Shown here piece by piece: positions 25,334 to 34,916 of a stretch of DNA of 46,371 bases (position 1 is the first letter of the stretch; the number at the start of each line of letters is the position of its first letter). A model generated the notes under the pieces. The model was not told the origin of the DNA. It saw nothing but the letters and a program-made list of their open reading frames with translations, and made no database searches. The stretch is from an uncultured Bacteroidales bacterium (GTDB taxonomy: Bacteria; Bacteroidota; Bacteroidia; Bacteroidales; P3): NCBI GenBank assembly GCA_946183915.1, contig CAMHDJ010000019.1:1-46371 (forward strand). The letters run 5' to 3'. A program made the translations under genes and the position numbers.

Positions 25334-25365
25334 TTTGGCCGGATGCGGCGGAAGTTGTATATTTG
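25334..25365 (+). promoter_or_regulatory. Promoter of the SDR gene
   Basis: TTTG (25334-25337), 20 bp, TATATTTG (25358-25365), 37 bp before the ATG at 25402. Confidence 0.7.
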
Positions 25366-25401
25366 CACCTTAAAGAAATCATATAGAAAAGCGATAACAA
25401 C

Positions 25402-26241
25402 ATGAACAACAAGAAGGTAATACTGGTCACCGGTGCCAGCAGCGGCATCGGATACGACACGGCGCTGGCGCTGGCCGGTCGCGGCCACCGCGTCTGGGCC
25501 GCCGCGCGGCGTGTGGAACTGATGGAGCCCCTGCGGGCCCACGGGGTGCAGGTGGTGCGGATGGACGTGACCGACGAGGCGTCGATGGCCGAAGGCGTCG
25601 AGCGCCTGCTGCAGGCCGAAGGGCGTATCGACGTGCTGGTGAACAACGCGGGCTACGGCTACTTCGGGGCCGTGGAGAACGTGTCGATGGCCGAAGCCCA
25701 CCGGCAGCTGGAGGTCAACGTGTTCGGCCTGGCGCGGCTGTGCCAGCTGGTGCTGCCCGCCATGCGGCGCCAGGGGTCGGGGCGCATCGTCAACACCTCG
25801 TCGATCGCCGGCCGGGCGGTGTTCTACATGGGGGCGTGGTACAACGTGACCAAGTATGCCGTCGAGGCGCTGAGCGACGCACTGCGCATGGAGGTGAAGC
25901 CGTTTGGGGTCGACGTGGTGCTGGTGGAGCCCGGCCCGATCAAGACCGACTGGGGCCTCATCGCGGCGCGCCACCTGGAGGAGTCGTCGGCCGGCACGGC
26001 CTACGAGGAGCCGAGCCGCCACTGGGCCGGCGCCATGCGCTGGGCCTACCAGTCGAGCTTCCTCTCGCAGCCGGGTGTGATCACGCGGGCCATGGTGCGC
26101 GCCGTCGAGAGCCGTCGCCCGCGCACGCGCTACTGCCGCGGCCGCGGGGCACGCCTGACACTGGCGCTGCACGCCCTGCTCCCCACCCGCTGGTGGGACG
26201 CCCTCATGCGGCAGGGGGGCCGGCTGAGGCTGGGCCTCTAG
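25402..26241 (+). CDS. Short-chain dehydrogenase/reductase
   Basis: 279 residues. A classical SDR: the cofactor motif [18 protein letters not shown] (TGxxxGxG, residues 9-26), [14 protein letters not shown] (NNAG), the catalytic Ser in IVNTSSIAG, and the YNVTK catalytic Tyr/Lys pair. An Arg-rich C-terminus extends beyond the core ([15 protein letters not shown]). The substrate is not predictable. The last codon overlaps the clpX stop on the other strand (CTAG, 26238-26241), so the two genes converge with no room for a terminator. Confidence 0.92.
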   Translation: MNNKKVILVTGASSGIGYDTALALAGRGHRVWAAARRVELMEPLRAHGVQVVRMDVTDEASMAEGVERLLQAEGRIDVLVNNAGYGYFGAVENVSMAEAHRQLEVNVFGLARLCQLVLPAMRRQGSGRIVNTSSIAGRAVFYMGAWYNVTKYAVEALSDALRMEVKPFGVDVVLVEPGPIKTDWGLIAARHLEESSAGTAYEEPSRHWAGAMRWAYQSSFLSQPGVITRAMVRAVESRRPRTRYCRGRGARLTLALHALLPTRWWDALMRQGGRLRLGL

Positions 26242-27464
26242 AGGCGTATCTTGCGCTCCGCCAGCTCGCGCGTGAGGGTGAAGGTGGAACCCTTCTCGAG
26301 GGTGGGCAGGTCGAACATCAGGTCGGTCATAATGCCCTCCATGATGGAGCGCAGGCCGCGGGCGCCGAGGTGGTACTCCACGGCGCGATCCACCACGAGG
26401 TCGAGCATCGCCGGGTCGAAGACCAGCTGCACACCGTCCATGCGGAACAGCTCCTCGTACTGCTTGGTGAGGGCGTTCTTGGGCTCGGTGAGGATGCGGC
26501 ACAGGGCCTCGCGGTCGAGGGGCTCGAGGTAGGTCAGCACCGGGAAGCGGCCCACGAGTTCGGGAATGAGGCCGAACTTCTTGAGGTCCATCGGCTGGAC
26601 GTACTGGAGCATGTTGTCGCGGTCGAGGGTCTGGCGGGCTTCGTCGCCCTTGAAGCCGATGACGTTCGAGTTGAGGCGGGCGCCGATGGCACGCTCGATG
26701 CCGTCGAAGGCGCCGCCGCAGATGAAGAGGATGTTGCGCGTGTCGATCTTGATGAGCTTCTGCTCGGGGTGCTTGCGGCCGCCCTCGGGGGGCACGTTGA
26801 CCTCGGCGCCCTCGAGAAGTTTCAGCAGCGCCTGCTGCACACCCTCGCCGCTGACGTCGCGCGTGATGCTGGTGTTCTCGCTCTTGCGGGCTATCTTGTC
26901 GATCTCGTCGATGAAGACGATGCCGCGTTGGCAGGCCGCCACGTCGTAGTCGGCCGCCTGGAGCAGCCGCACGAGGACGTTCTCCACGTCGTCGCCCACA
27001 TAGCCGGCCTCGGTCAGGGTGGTGGCATCGGCGATGCAGAAGGGCACCTTCAGCAGGCGGGCGATGGTGCGAGCCAGGAGGGTCTTGCCGGTACCGGTCT
27101 CGCCCACCATGACGATGTTCGACTTCTCGATCTCCACCTCGTTCTTGTCGCCGTGTTCGCTGTTGTATTTCAGGCGCTTGTAGTGGTTGTATACGGCCAC
27201 CGAGAGCACCTTCTTGGCGGCCTCCTGGCCGATGACGTAGAGGTCGAGGAAGTCCTTGATGGCTTGTGGGGTGGGTATGTCGGCCTGCTGGATGGTGAAT
27301 TGCCGCTCTTGCTGAAGCTTCTGTTCCTTGAAGATCTGCTCGGCCTGGCGCGAGCAGTCGGCACAGATGTAGCCGTTCATGCCGCTGAGAAGCATGCCGG
27401 TCTGCGAAGCCGGACGGCCGCAAAACGAGCAGTGCTCCTCGGGTTGTTTGGGTTTGTTGGACAT
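26238..27464 (-). CDS. clpX: ATP-dependent Clp protease ATP-binding subunit ClpX
   Basis: 408 residues; AAA+ unfoldase that feeds ClpP. The N-terminal zinc-binding domain has CSFCGR near residue 12 and CADCSR near 36. Walker A is [11 protein letters not shown], Walker [16 protein letters not shown]. The NVIGF segment corresponds to the ClpP-docking IGF loop. The C-terminal lid ends [20 protein letters not shown]. The gene is separated by 3 bp from rodA, so it is transcribed with mrdA-rodA; clpP is not in this window, whereas clpP-clpX is the usual order elsewhere. Confidence 0.97.
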   Translation of the reverse strand: MSNKPKQPEEHCSFCGRPASQTGMLLSGMNGYICADCSRQAEQIFKEQKLQQERQFTIQQADIPTPQAIKDFLDLYVIGQEAAKKVLSVAVYNHYKRLKYNSEHGDKNEVEIEKSNIVMVGETGTGKTLLARTIARLLKVPFCIADATTLTEAGYVGDDVENVLVRLLQAADYDVAACQRGIVFIDEIDKIARKSENTSITRDVSGEGVQQALLKLLEGAEVNVPPEGGRKHPEQKLIKIDTRNILFICGGAFDGIERAIGARLNSNVIGFKGDEARQTLDRDNMLQYVQPMDLKKFGLIPELVGRFPVLTYLEPLDREALCRILTEPKNALTKQYEELFRMDGVQLVFDPAMLDLVVDRAVEYHLGARGLRSIMEGIMTDLMFDLPTLEKGSTFTLTRELAERKIRL

Positions 27465-27467
27465 GCT

Positions 27468-28724
27468 TTAGTATAACTGGTTTTTAGTGGCGTCGAGCCT
27501 TATAAATATGAATAGGAGGATGGTGAACGAGAGCATCGACGAACCGCCGTAGCTGAAGAAGGGCAAGGGGATGCCGATCACCGGCACAAGGCCCAGCACC
27601 ATTCCTACGTTGACGAAAAGATGGACAAAAAGAATGCTGGCCACGGAGTAGCCATAGAAGCGCGAGAAGGTGCTGCGCTGGCGCTCGGCCATGCCGACCA
27701 GCCGCACCAACAGCACCACATAGAGCACCACCACCAGCGACGAGCCCACCCATCCCCACTCCTCACCCACGGTGCAGAAGATGAAGTCGGTGTGCTGTTC
27801 GGGCACGAAGTCGGCCTTGGTGAGGGTGCCTGCCAGGTAGCCCTTGCCCATGAAGCCGCCGCTGCCGATGGCAATCTTGGACTGGTTGACGTTGTAGCCC
27901 GACCCTTGGAGGTCCTCGGTCTTGCCGAGCAGCACGTCGATACGCTCGCGCTGGTGCGGTTCCAGCACCTGGTTGAAGAGAAAATCGACCGAGAAGATGA
28001 AAGCCGCGCAAAGCAGAAGCACCCCGATGGCGCGCCACCAGTCGTGCGCAGTGCGCTTGTTGAGCCACACAAAGAGGTAGAGCACCGCGATGACCACCAG
28101 CACACCCAAGAGGATGTACTTGTTGACCAGCAGCGACAGGACGAACAGCGCTATGGCCGCCACGCCGACCACCAGGATGCCGCCGGAGAGGCCCTCGCGG
28201 AAGAGAGGCAACACAAAGGCCACAAAGACCAGGGCCGACCCGGTGTCGTGCTGCAAGAAGACCAGCGCCGCCGGCAGGCCGATCAGCAGCAAGGCGCCCA
28301 GCTTGGTGCGCGACTGGCTCCACTCCACGTCGATGCCCGACATGAACTTGGCCAGGGCCAGGGCGGTGGCGAACTTGGCGAACTCGGTGGGTTGGAAACG
28401 GAAGCCGCCGATCTCGATCCACGACTTGCCGCCATTGACCGTGACAGCCAGGAAGAGGGTGGCCACCAGCAGCAGCATGACGACGCCATAGATGGGGTAG
28501 GCTCCGTTGGAGAAGAAGCGGGGTTCGGTGAGGAGTATGACGGCGGCGACCAGCGACGCGGCCCCGACCCAGATCAGCTGCTTCCCGCTGAAGGTGCTGA
28601 AAGCGAAGATCGACTGCACATCGCCGCTGTAGGTGGCCGAGTAGATGTTGACGACGCCGAAGATTGTCAGCACCGCCCACAGGGCCACCGTCCACCAGTC
28701 TATTTTCATTCTCTCTTGATACAT
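27468..28724 (-). CDS. rodA: Rod shape-determining protein RodA (SEDS glycosyltransferase)
   Basis: 418 residues with about ten membrane helices; polymerises lipid II glycan for lateral wall growth together with PBP2. Family motifs: KQLIWVGAASLVAAVILL early, GGKSWIEIGGFRFQPTEFAK, DTGSALVFVAFVLPLFREGL, and the C-terminal GIPLPFFSYGGSSMLSFTIL. A second ATG six codons in (MKIDWW) is an alternative start. It starts 3 bp after mrdA. Confidence 0.95.
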   Translation of the reverse strand: MYQERMKIDWWTVALWAVLTIFGVVNIYSATYSGDVQSIFAFSTFSGKQLIWVGAASLVAAVILLTEPRFFSNGAYPIYGVVMLLLVATLFLAVTVNGGKSWIEIGGFRFQPTEFAKFATALALAKFMSGIDVEWSQSRTKLGALLLIGLPAALVFLQHDTGSALVFVAFVLPLFREGLSGGILVVGVAAIALFVLSLLVNKYILLGVLVVIAVLYLFVWLNKRTAHDWWRAIGVLLLCAAFIFSVDFLFNQVLEPHQRERIDVLLGKTEDLQGSGYNVNQSKIAIGSGGFMGKGYLAGTLTKADFVPEQHTDFIFCTVGEEWGWVGSSLVVVLYVVLLVRLVGMAERQRSTFSRFYGYSVASILFVHLFVNVGMVLGLVPVIGIPLPFFSYGGSSMLSFTILLFIFIRLDATKNQLY

Positions 28725-28727
28725 GGC

Positions 28728-30575
28728 TTATTTCTTTTTCTTCCGCGGCAGGGGTGGCTGGCAGGGGTTGATCTCGCGGTACATCTGTTCCACGTCTTTG
28801 CGCTTCACCTCGCCGTTGAGGTAGCGCTCGATGATGAGCCCTGCGATGGGAGCGGCCCACGAGCCGCCGCCGCCGCGGGCGTTCTCCACGTAGACGGCCA
28901 AGGCGATGCGGGGATTGTCCTTCGGGGCGAAGGCGATGAACACCGAGTGGTCGTCGCGGCTGTTCTGGGCGGTGCCGGTCTTGCCGCAGACGTCGAGCCC
29001 GTCGACGCGGGCCCTGCGACCGGTGCCGCCGGCCACGTGCACCACGTCGAACATGCCCTGGGCCGCAATGTCGAAGTACTGGCGGTCGATGCCTGTCTCG
29101 TGGCGTGTGCGGTACTCCTCGTCCTGCACCGAGTCGGGACCGTAGTAGCGCACCACGTGGGGTGTGATGTAGTAGCCCCGGTTGGCCACGATGGCGGCCA
29201 GGTTGGCCATCTGCAACGGCACCACCGTCACCTCGCCCTGTCCGATGGAGTTGGAGTAGATCGTCGAGAAAGCCCATCGCTCGCGGCCGTACCAGCGGTT
29301 GTAGAAGGCCGTGTCGGGGATGTTGCCGGTCGACATGCCGTTGCGGGGCAGGTCGATGGGAAGCTTCTGTCCGAAGCCGAACCGCAGCATGTAGTCGTGC
29401 CATACCGTGAGGCCGTACTGCGAATCGCGGTAGATATTCTTGTATTTCCCCTGCTGGATCACCCGGCGATAGACCTGGTAGAAGTAGGGGTTGCAGCTCA
29501 TCTTGATGGCCTCCTGCACCGAGCGGGCCGAGGGATGGTTGTGGCATCCGACGAGGCTCTTGTCGCACACGAAGCCGCTGCCCGGCTGGATCACCCCCAG
29601 ATCGAGGGCTGTCACCGCCTGCGCCACCTTGAAGATCGATCCCGGCGGATACTGTCCCATCAGGGCACGGTTGAGCATGGGGGTGGAGAGGTTGCTGTCG
29701 AGCCGCCGGTAGTTCTCGCCGCGCACGCGGCCCACCAGCAGGTTGGGGTCGTAGGTCGGGGCGCTCACCATGGCCAGCACCTCGCCCGTCGAGGGCTCCA
29801 GGGCCACCACACAGCCCCGCTTGTTGGCCATCAACTGCTCGGCATACTCCTGAAGGTCGGCGTCGAGCGACGTGTACAGGTTGCAACCCTCGACCGGCAG
29901 CGTGTCGAAGGCACCACCTTGGTAGGGGCCCACCTCGCGGTTGTGCACGTCGACGTGCATGATTTTCTTGCCCTTGATGCCGCGGAGCACCTCCTCGTAG
30001 CTCTTCTCCAGGCCGCTCTTGCCGATGTAGTCGCCCCGCTTGTAGTAGGGGTCGCGGTCCAGATCGCGCTGATCCACCTCGCCCACGTAGCCCAGCACCT
30101 GGGCCGCAATCGGCCGGTCGTAGATGCGAAGCGTGCGCTGTGAGATGTAGAAGCCCTTGAAACGGAACATCTTGTTCTCGAACTTGGCATACTCCTCCTT
30201 CGAGATCTGCTTCATGAAGATCGACGGCGCATAGGAGGAGTACTTCTTGGCCTTGCGCATCCGCTCGTCGTACTCGTCGCGGGTGATGCTCAGACTCCGG
30301 CAGAAGTAGTCGACGTCGAAATCCTTTGGCACCATCCGCGGCACGACCATCAGGTCGTACACCGCCTCGTTGTGCACCAGGAGCTCGCCGTGGCGGTCGT
30401 AGATGAAGCCGCGCGCCGGGTACTGCGTCACCGGGCGCAACGACTGTTGACGCGCCAGTTCGCGGTACTTCGGGCTGAAGAGCTGCAACATCGCCAGGCG
30501 CCCCACAAACAGGACACCCACCACGATGAAGATCACCTTCACTACATGACTTCTATTGGCGTAGCGGTTCGACAT
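28728..30575 (-). CDS. mrdA: Penicillin-binding protein 2
   Basis: 615 residues; class B transpeptidase of the elongasome. One N-terminal membrane helix (VVKVIFIVVGVLFVGRLAML) is followed by the pedestal domain with RGFIYDRHGELLVHN. The transpeptidase domain has the catalytic SxxK at PPGSIFKV (Ser313), SxN in IKMSCNPYFYQ, and KTG in VCGKTGTAQNSR. A Lys-rich tail ends PRKKKK. In many Bacteroidales mreB-mreC-mreD precede it; here the upstream neighbour is an unrelated lipoprotein with its own terminator, so mrdA starts a new unit. A small hairpin (CGACAC/GTGTCG, 30599-30617) lies in its leader. Confidence 0.96.
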   Translation of the reverse strand: MSNRYANRSHVVKVIFIVVGVLFVGRLAMLQLFSPKYRELARQQSLRPVTQYPARGFIYDRHGELLVHNEAVYDLMVVPRMVPKDFDVDYFCRSLSITRDEYDERMRKAKKYSSYAPSIFMKQISKEEYAKFENKMFRFKGFYISQRTLRIYDRPIAAQVLGYVGEVDQRDLDRDPYYKRGDYIGKSGLEKSYEEVLRGIKGKKIMHVDVHNREVGPYQGGAFDTLPVEGCNLYTSLDADLQEYAEQLMANKRGCVVALEPSTGEVLAMVSAPTYDPNLLVGRVRGENYRRLDSNLSTPMLNRALMGQYPPGSIFKVAQAVTALDLGVIQPGSGFVCDKSLVGCHNHPSARSVQEAIKMSCNPYFYQVYRRVIQQGKYKNIYRDSQYGLTVWHDYMLRFGFGQKLPIDLPRNGMSTGNIPDTAFYNRWYGRERWAFSTIYSNSIGQGEVTVVPLQMANLAAIVANRGYYITPHVVRYYGPDSVQDEEYRTRHETGIDRQYFDIAAQGMFDVVHVAGGTGRRARVDGLDVCGKTGTAQNSRDDHSVFIAFAPKDNPRIALAVYVENARGGGGSWAAPIAGLIIERYLNGEVKRKDVEQMYREINPCQPPLPRKKKK

Positions 30576-30636
30576 TTTAACCTCTTTTAACGCTCGCCCG
30601 ACACTTTTATTGTGTCGCCTGAAAATAATATTAAAA

Positions 30637-30675
30637 AGTAACCAAGCGGCTCATATACCCAGCCACTTGGTTACT
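30637..30675 (-). terminator. Terminator of the DUF4878-like lipoprotein gene
   Basis: On the minus strand AGTAACCAAGTGGCT pairs with AGCCGCTTGGTTACT, with only one mismatch near the loop, and is followed by TTTTAATATT. It lies between the lipoprotein stop and mrdA. Confidence 0.8.
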
Positions 30676-30715
30676 CCGATACGGTGTCTCTCAACCGTGT
30701 TTTTCCGCCAGTCGG

Positions 30716-31117
30716 CTAGTCCATCGTGAGCCGCCAGCCCTGGTCGGTCTTCACCAGGTCGGCGTCGTCGGTGCGGCTGGCGCCCTTCTCGTCGGTGATC
30801 TTCACCTTCACCTCGGCCTCCATGCCGCTCTCGTCGATCTCCTCACCGAGGATTTCAAAACTGCTCACACCGCCCGCCAGGCCATAGAGCAACTCCAGCA
30901 CGGCGCCGGCTTCCTCCAGTTCCTGTTCGGTGGCGTCAGCCGTCTTGTCGAAGTACTTCACCATTCCCTTGTAGTCCTTGTCGACAGCGCACGTCAGCGC
31001 TTTCTTCACCACGTCGGAGGGCGAGTCGCTTTTGGACACCGAACCGTTCTTGCCGCCGCAGGCAGCCAGCACACACACCATCAGGCATGTCATCGCAATC
31101 GTCAGAATTCTATTCAT
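30716..31117 (-). CDS. DUF4878-like lipoprotein
   Basis: 133 residues from the ATG at 31115-31117. The lipoprotein signal ends CLMVCVLAACGGKNG, with the Cys near residue 20. The mature domain (SPSDVVKKALTCAVDKDYKG, then MVKYFD, ending DADLVKTDQGWRLTMD) matches the pattern of DUF4878 proteins, small NTF2-like lipoproteins common in Bacteroidales. Function unknown. A TATCTTTG motif (31159-31152, minus strand) about 35 bp upstream is the likely -7 element. The gene is monocistronic with its own terminator. Confidence 0.75.
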   Translation of the reverse strand: MNRILTIAMTCLMVCVLAACGGKNGSVSKSDSPSDVVKKALTCAVDKDYKGMVKYFDKTADATEQELEEAGAVLELLYGLAGGVSSFEILGEEIDESGMEAEVKVKITDEKGASRTDDADLVKTDQGWRLTMD

Positions 31118-31151
31118 GATGTTTTGGATTTGATTGGTTAATAATTCGGTG

Positions 31152-31159
31152 CAAAGATA
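31152..31159 (-). promoter_or_regulatory. -7 element for the DUF4878-like lipoprotein gene
   Basis: TATCTTTG on the minus strand, 35 bp before the ATG at 31117. No clear TTTG at -33. Confidence 0.5.
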
Positions 31160-31262
31160 CAAACTTTTTCCGAAATGGGAGGAAGAAAATGCACTTTCGC
31201 ACCATTTTTTTCTTCCTCCCAGCCCCCGGACGAAGACGGCATGCGCCGGATGGCCCTGCGGC

Positions 31263-33251
31263 TTAGCGCTTCACCACACGCCTCACCGAGACCCCTTCCT
31301 CGCCGACCAGCCGCACAAAGTAGACCCCTGCCGGCCACCCGGCCATCGAGAGGCGGCACCCGTCGGCAGCACCGTCCGCCACGGCCAGCCTGCGTCCGGC
31401 GGCATCCATCAGCTCCACACGCCGGAGCCCTTCGGCCTCGACGTGCAGCTCGTCCACCACCGGATTGGGCCACACGCGCCACTCCCCGCCCGCCTCGCGG
31501 CACTCCTCCACACCCACGCGGGCGCAGGGCCACTCCAAGAGGTGGGTTCCGCCGGTGCTAAAGGCGTAGACGGCCTCGACAAGCACCTCGCCATACGGGT
31601 TCTTCACCCAGTAGTCGATGTAGCGATCGGTGCCGCCCCCGCGGTGCCAAACGGAGCGCACGTCGTGGGGCGCCACGCGTATCACCACCGAGTCGAGCCA
31701 GCCGGCCTCCAGTCGCGCCGTGCCGAAGACGTAGCCTCCGGCCGACTCGAGGGTGAGCCGGGCGTCGTTCTGCCAGCCGTCGTACTGCGTCGACCGCATC
31801 ACCACCGTCAGCGGGCAGAGCTCTTCGTCGGCGAAAGGCTGCTGCACCACGTGCAGGCGGCACACCTCGTCGCCCTGCCGGAAGGTGATCACGGCCGAGC
31901 GCTCGGCCGTGCCGGCGAAGGGTTCGGCCTGCAGACGCACCCATCCGCTCTGTCCTTGGGGCGGAGCGAGCAGGGTGATCCACGCGGCGTCGCACGTGGC
32001 CGTGACCGGTGCGGCCAGGGTGTCGTCGGCCGCAAAGAGGAGCGAGTCCACCCCGCCGTCGCGGGTGAAGGAGACCAGCGTGTCGCTCAGGCAGAGCCCG
32101 CGCACGGGGTAGGCCTCCAGCAGGGCCGAGTTGGACATGTTGAACGTGTAGCTTCCGTTGCCACCCACGCCGCCGATGCCGGGGCTGATGGAGTCGACCG
32201 GGAAGTAGCCGTCGCCCACACCGCTCCAGCCGAAGTTGAAGTGCAGGTACTCGCGGCCGTCGTAGCCGTCGCACACGAAGCCGTGTCCGCCGGCCAGAGC
32301 GGCGCCCACATAGACCACCGGCCGCCGCTGGTCGAGCTCGGCGATGATGGCGGCGCGCCAGGAGGCGTCGGTGTAGCCCTGATCCTTGTTGACCACCCGC
32401 ATGGCGGGGTTGTAGCGGAAGTGGTCCTTCAGCGAGTTGTCGATGCTGCGCACGCCCGGGTAGCCGGCCAGTCCGGCGGCCGAGCTGCCGCCCTGACCCG
32501 CCTGGCGGTAGACCATGTCGAGGCTCACGCCGGCGTGGTACATCAGCGTGGCCACGGCCAGCCGCTCCTGCTGTGCCGAGAGGGCCGTGGGAGCGTCGGG
32601 CATGTGGGCCCAGTCGTAGAGCGTATGCGCAAAGTCGGCGCTCTGCACCCCGTAGTCGGGGGCCGTGTAGGCGTGCGAGCCCGTGCCGAAGGCGGGGTGG
32701 TTCCAGTACTTCATCATCTGGGTCTGCGCCGTGGCGGCGCAGCCGGTCACCGTGCCCTCGGGGCAGAGGTCGTTGTAGGGTTCCTGCTGATCCCAGTGGG
32801 TGGTGAGCAGGGGGTCGACGCCCTCGCCGCCCTTGAGGGGCAGGCCGGCGTCGAGCGAGCGCCACATTGCGGCGTCCGCGGCCGAGGTCTGGCCGCCATG
32901 CTCGCGCAGCCAGTCGAGCTGTTGCCGGTAACCCTCGAGCCACTCGGCCAGCGACACCGGCAGGCGCGCCGGCTCGAGGGGCGCGGTGAGCGAATAGCCC
33001 AGGATGGGGCGTGCCGCGTCGTCGGAGGCCACCATCACATAGCCACCGGCGGGATGCACAAAGAGGCGTATGCCGTCGAAGGGCCACTCGGCCGTGCGGT
33101 CGGCCAGGAGCGCGGCCTGGCGGCCGCCGAGGGTCTGCTCCCAGAAGGCGCGGGCCACCCGCGCCGCGCGCACACTGTCGACCGGTGCGGCCGTCAGCGT
33201 CGGGGCCGTCGCCAGGAGCAGCGCGGCCACAAGGATCGTCAGTCGTTTCAT
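31263..33251 (-). CDS. Secreted C10 family cysteine peptidase (streptopain-like) with type IX sorting domain
   Basis: 662 residues. Signal peptide 1-22 (ILVAALLLATAPTLTAAP). A propeptide-like region with FWEQTLGGR runs to about 150. The peptidase domain has the catalytic Cys171 in GTVTGCAATAQTQMMKYW and His323 in AGGHGFVCDGYDGREYLHF, followed by NFGWSGVGDGYF. A beta-rich middle follows. The last 72 residues, from VWPNPVVDELHVEAEG to AGWPAGVYFVRLVGEEGV and the terminal KR, are a textbook type A type IX secretion sorting domain. Homologues include SpeB, interpain A and Bacteroides Bfp proteases. It lies downstream of a two-domain lipoprotein (33327-34244) on the same strand. Confidence 0.93.
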   Translation of the reverse strand: MKRLTILVAALLLATAPTLTAAPVDSVRAARVARAFWEQTLGGRQAALLADRTAEWPFDGIRLFVHPAGGYVMVASDDAARPILGYSLTAPLEPARLPVSLAEWLEGYRQQLDWLREHGGQTSAADAAMWRSLDAGLPLKGGEGVDPLLTTHWDQQEPYNDLCPEGTVTGCAATAQTQMMKYWNHPAFGTGSHAYTAPDYGVQSADFAHTLYDWAHMPDAPTALSAQQERLAVATLMYHAGVSLDMVYRQAGQGGSSAAGLAGYPGVRSIDNSLKDHFRYNPAMRVVNKDQGYTDASWRAAIIAELDQRRPVVYVGAALAGGHGFVCDGYDGREYLHFNFGWSGVGDGYFPVDSISPGIGGVGGNGSYTFNMSNSALLEAYPVRGLCLSDTLVSFTRDGGVDSLLFAADDTLAAPVTATCDAAWITLLAPPQGQSGWVRLQAEPFAGTAERSAVITFRQGDEVCRLHVVQQPFADEELCPLTVVMRSTQYDGWQNDARLTLESAGGYVFGTARLEAGWLDSVVIRVAPHDVRSVWHRGGGTDRYIDYWVKNPYGEVLVEAVYAFSTGGTHLLEWPCARVGVEECREAGGEWRVWPNPVVDELHVEAEGLRRVELMDAAGRRLAVADGAADGCRLSMAGWPAGVYFVRLVGEEGVSVRRVVKR

Positions 33252-33282
33252 ATCGTTCGCTGTTGCAATCGGTCAATCAAAA

Positions 33283-33313
33283 GCCCGCAGCCGGCCTGGC
33301 GGCCGCTGCGGGC
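33283..33313 (-). terminator. Terminator between the two-domain lipoprotein and the C10 peptidase
   Basis: GCCCGCAGC (33283-33291) pairs with GCTGCGGGC (33305-33313), and on the minus strand TTTTGATTG follows. No separate promoter is obvious before the peptidase ATG, so partial read-through may link the genes. Confidence 0.7.
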
Positions 33314-33326
33314 ACTCACATATCCA

Positions 33327-34244
33327 TCAACCCAAAACCAATCGGATGCCACTCACCGACTTGCTGCCCGTCACCTGCGTGAAGGTCAGCTCGCCGCCCA
33401 CCTGCTGCCCCGTGCCCTGCACGTTGAAGGCAAAGTTGCTGTGGATAGTGTTGTCGTCCGGATTGTAGGTGAAGGGCAGCGGAGCCCCCTGCACCACAAA
33501 GTTACCCTCGTTGGTCGTGTTGTCGAACTCCCAGTTGTACCACACCGTCTGCGGCTCGGAGGGCTGGTCCATCACCGTGGCCGTGATGGAGATGTTGCCC
33601 GTGTGGTCGTTCTTGAAGTAGAGGTTGTAGGTGAGCGTCATCGGCAGGTCGCCCAGCTGCGGCACCGGGTAGACGGTCTCCTCGCTGGCCGTCCAGCGCG
33701 TGTTGGCCGGGAAGAGGTCGGTCACCTCGCCGGGCTCCACGCTCGTGCTGTCGCCCTGCGACGGCTGGCCGGGGTCGGGCTGCGAGCCGCGCAGATAGAA
33801 GGTCGTCACTCCGCCCAGGGCCTCGCCGCTGCCCTCCACCTCCACCATCATGCGCATCTCGATGGTGTTGGTCTCGGCGTTGTAGGTGAACTCCGAGGCA
33901 CCCATCTGGCCGGCGTCCATCACGCCATGCGTGCCGTCGAAGGTCCACGTGAAGGGCACATCGTAGTTGCCCTGCTGCTGCCCGGCCACCATCAGCTCGA
34001 AGAGCAGCTCGCCCTCGGTGGCCGTCGTGAAGTCGAGGCTCCACGTCAGCACCGCCGCGTAGCCCTGATAGGTATCATTATATATACCCACCCACGAGGT
34101 ACCCGTCAGGTCCATAGTCTCTTGCGTCGGGGTCGGATCGGGCGTCGGCTGCTCCGGCTCGGGATTCTCTTTCTTGCAGCCCGTCAGGCCGACTGCGGCC
34201 GTGGCCATCAAGGCCACCATCATCGTTTTGAATAACCTTTTCAT
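33327..34244 (-). CDS. Lipoprotein with two tandem lipocalin-like domains
   Basis: 305 residues from the ATG at 34242-34244. The lipoprotein signal ends ATAAVGLTGCKKEN (Cys near residue 23), then a Pro/Thr-rich spacer. Two homologous beta-rich halves follow: the first around TSWVGIYNDTYQGYAAVLTW and FTYNAETNTIEMRMMVEVEG, the second around TRWTASEETVYPV and FTYNPDDNTIHSNFAFNVQG. The TYN-x-NTI phrase and the following VEGSG/VQGTG mark the repeat. No catalytic residues were seen. The downstream neighbour is a C10 peptidase, so an inhibitor or chaperone role is possible but only by context. Confidence 0.7.
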   Translation of the reverse strand: MKRLFKTMMVALMATAAVGLTGCKKENPEPEQPTPDPTPTQETMDLTGTSWVGIYNDTYQGYAAVLTWSLDFTTATEGELLFELMVAGQQQGNYDVPFTWTFDGTHGVMDAGQMGASEFTYNAETNTIEMRMMVEVEGSGEALGGVTTFYLRGSQPDPGQPSQGDSTSVEPGEVTDLFPANTRWTASEETVYPVPQLGDLPMTLTYNLYFKNDHTGNISITATVMDQPSEPQTVWYNWEFDNTTNEGNFVVQGAPLPFTYNPDDNTIHSNFAFNVQGTGQQVGGELTFTQVTGSKSVSGIRLVLG

Positions 34245-34277
34245 TGTTTTACGTATTAAGTTTATCGTTTTTCGATG

Positions 34278-34308
34278 CAAAAATACTTCTTTTTTCCATA
34301 CCGGCAAA
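34278..34308 (-). promoter_or_regulatory. Promoter of the two-domain lipoprotein gene
   Basis: Minus strand TTTG (34308-34305), 19 bp, TATTTTTG (34285-34278), 33 bp before the ATG. Confidence 0.75.
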
Positions 34309-34490
34309 AAAATTTTCACCCCTCTCCCCCACCCGCCACACAATCGTCCTGAACACCAACCGTTTGACCCGCCGGCAGGGGCAAAACTTTAACATTTCTT
34401 AACCATTTGTTTATCGAAAAACAACAAATTTCAAGGCCCGAATTACACAATTTTGTACCCCCGTCGGGGGACGGTTGCAGGGGGCAGAAA

Positions 34491-34809
34491 TAGATCGTGC
34501 ACGATCTAATTTGATTTTTCGACCCCCTTTTTCCACCCCCTCCAGCCCCCGTTCGGCCCCCCTGCCCCGCCCCCGGCGCCCCACGGGCCGAAGCCTCCGA
34601 CAAGGCCAAAACAAGACTTAACACACTGACAATCAGGTATATTACACCACTCCAAAATATCTAAATCGCTCTGACACAGTATCTTCTCCGCATCAAGTCC
34701 GAGGATGGTCCGCGGATGGTCCGCGGATGGTCCGACGGCGGGCGGACCATCCGCGGGGGTGATGCGGCCACGATGCAGCCTTGGTACAAAATAGATCGTG
34801 CGCGATCTA
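34491..34809. repeat. Dispersed intergenic element, copy C
   Basis: Bounded by TAGATCGTGCACGATCTA (34491-34508) and TAGATCGTGCGCGATCTA (34792-34809). It matches copy B read in reverse: GGGGGCAGAAATAGATCG before the first palindrome and CTAATTTGATTTTTC after it, then a GC-rich tract, an A/T-rich stretch with AGGTATATTAC and TAAATCGCT, ATCAAGTCCG, and the 11-bp array. It occupies the spacer between a lipoprotein gene and the DUF5692 gene. No gene is seen in it. Confidence 0.8.
34692..34735. repeat. 11-bp tandem array inside element C
   Basis: Four units start at 34692, 34703, 34714 and 34725 (ATCAAGTCCGA, GGATGGTCCGC twice, GGATGGTCCGA). An inverted unit GGACCATCCGC follows at 34744-34754, so the region can also fold back on itself. 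Confidence 0.85.
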
Positions 34810-34916
34810 ATTGCATTGCACCCCTCCCGCCCGCCATGCGCCAAAGCAACGCGCCGCGTCTCTGCCCGTGAGGGGGAGGCGCGGCGCGGCGTTTAAGGCT
34901 TCGCTGTGTCGACAAA

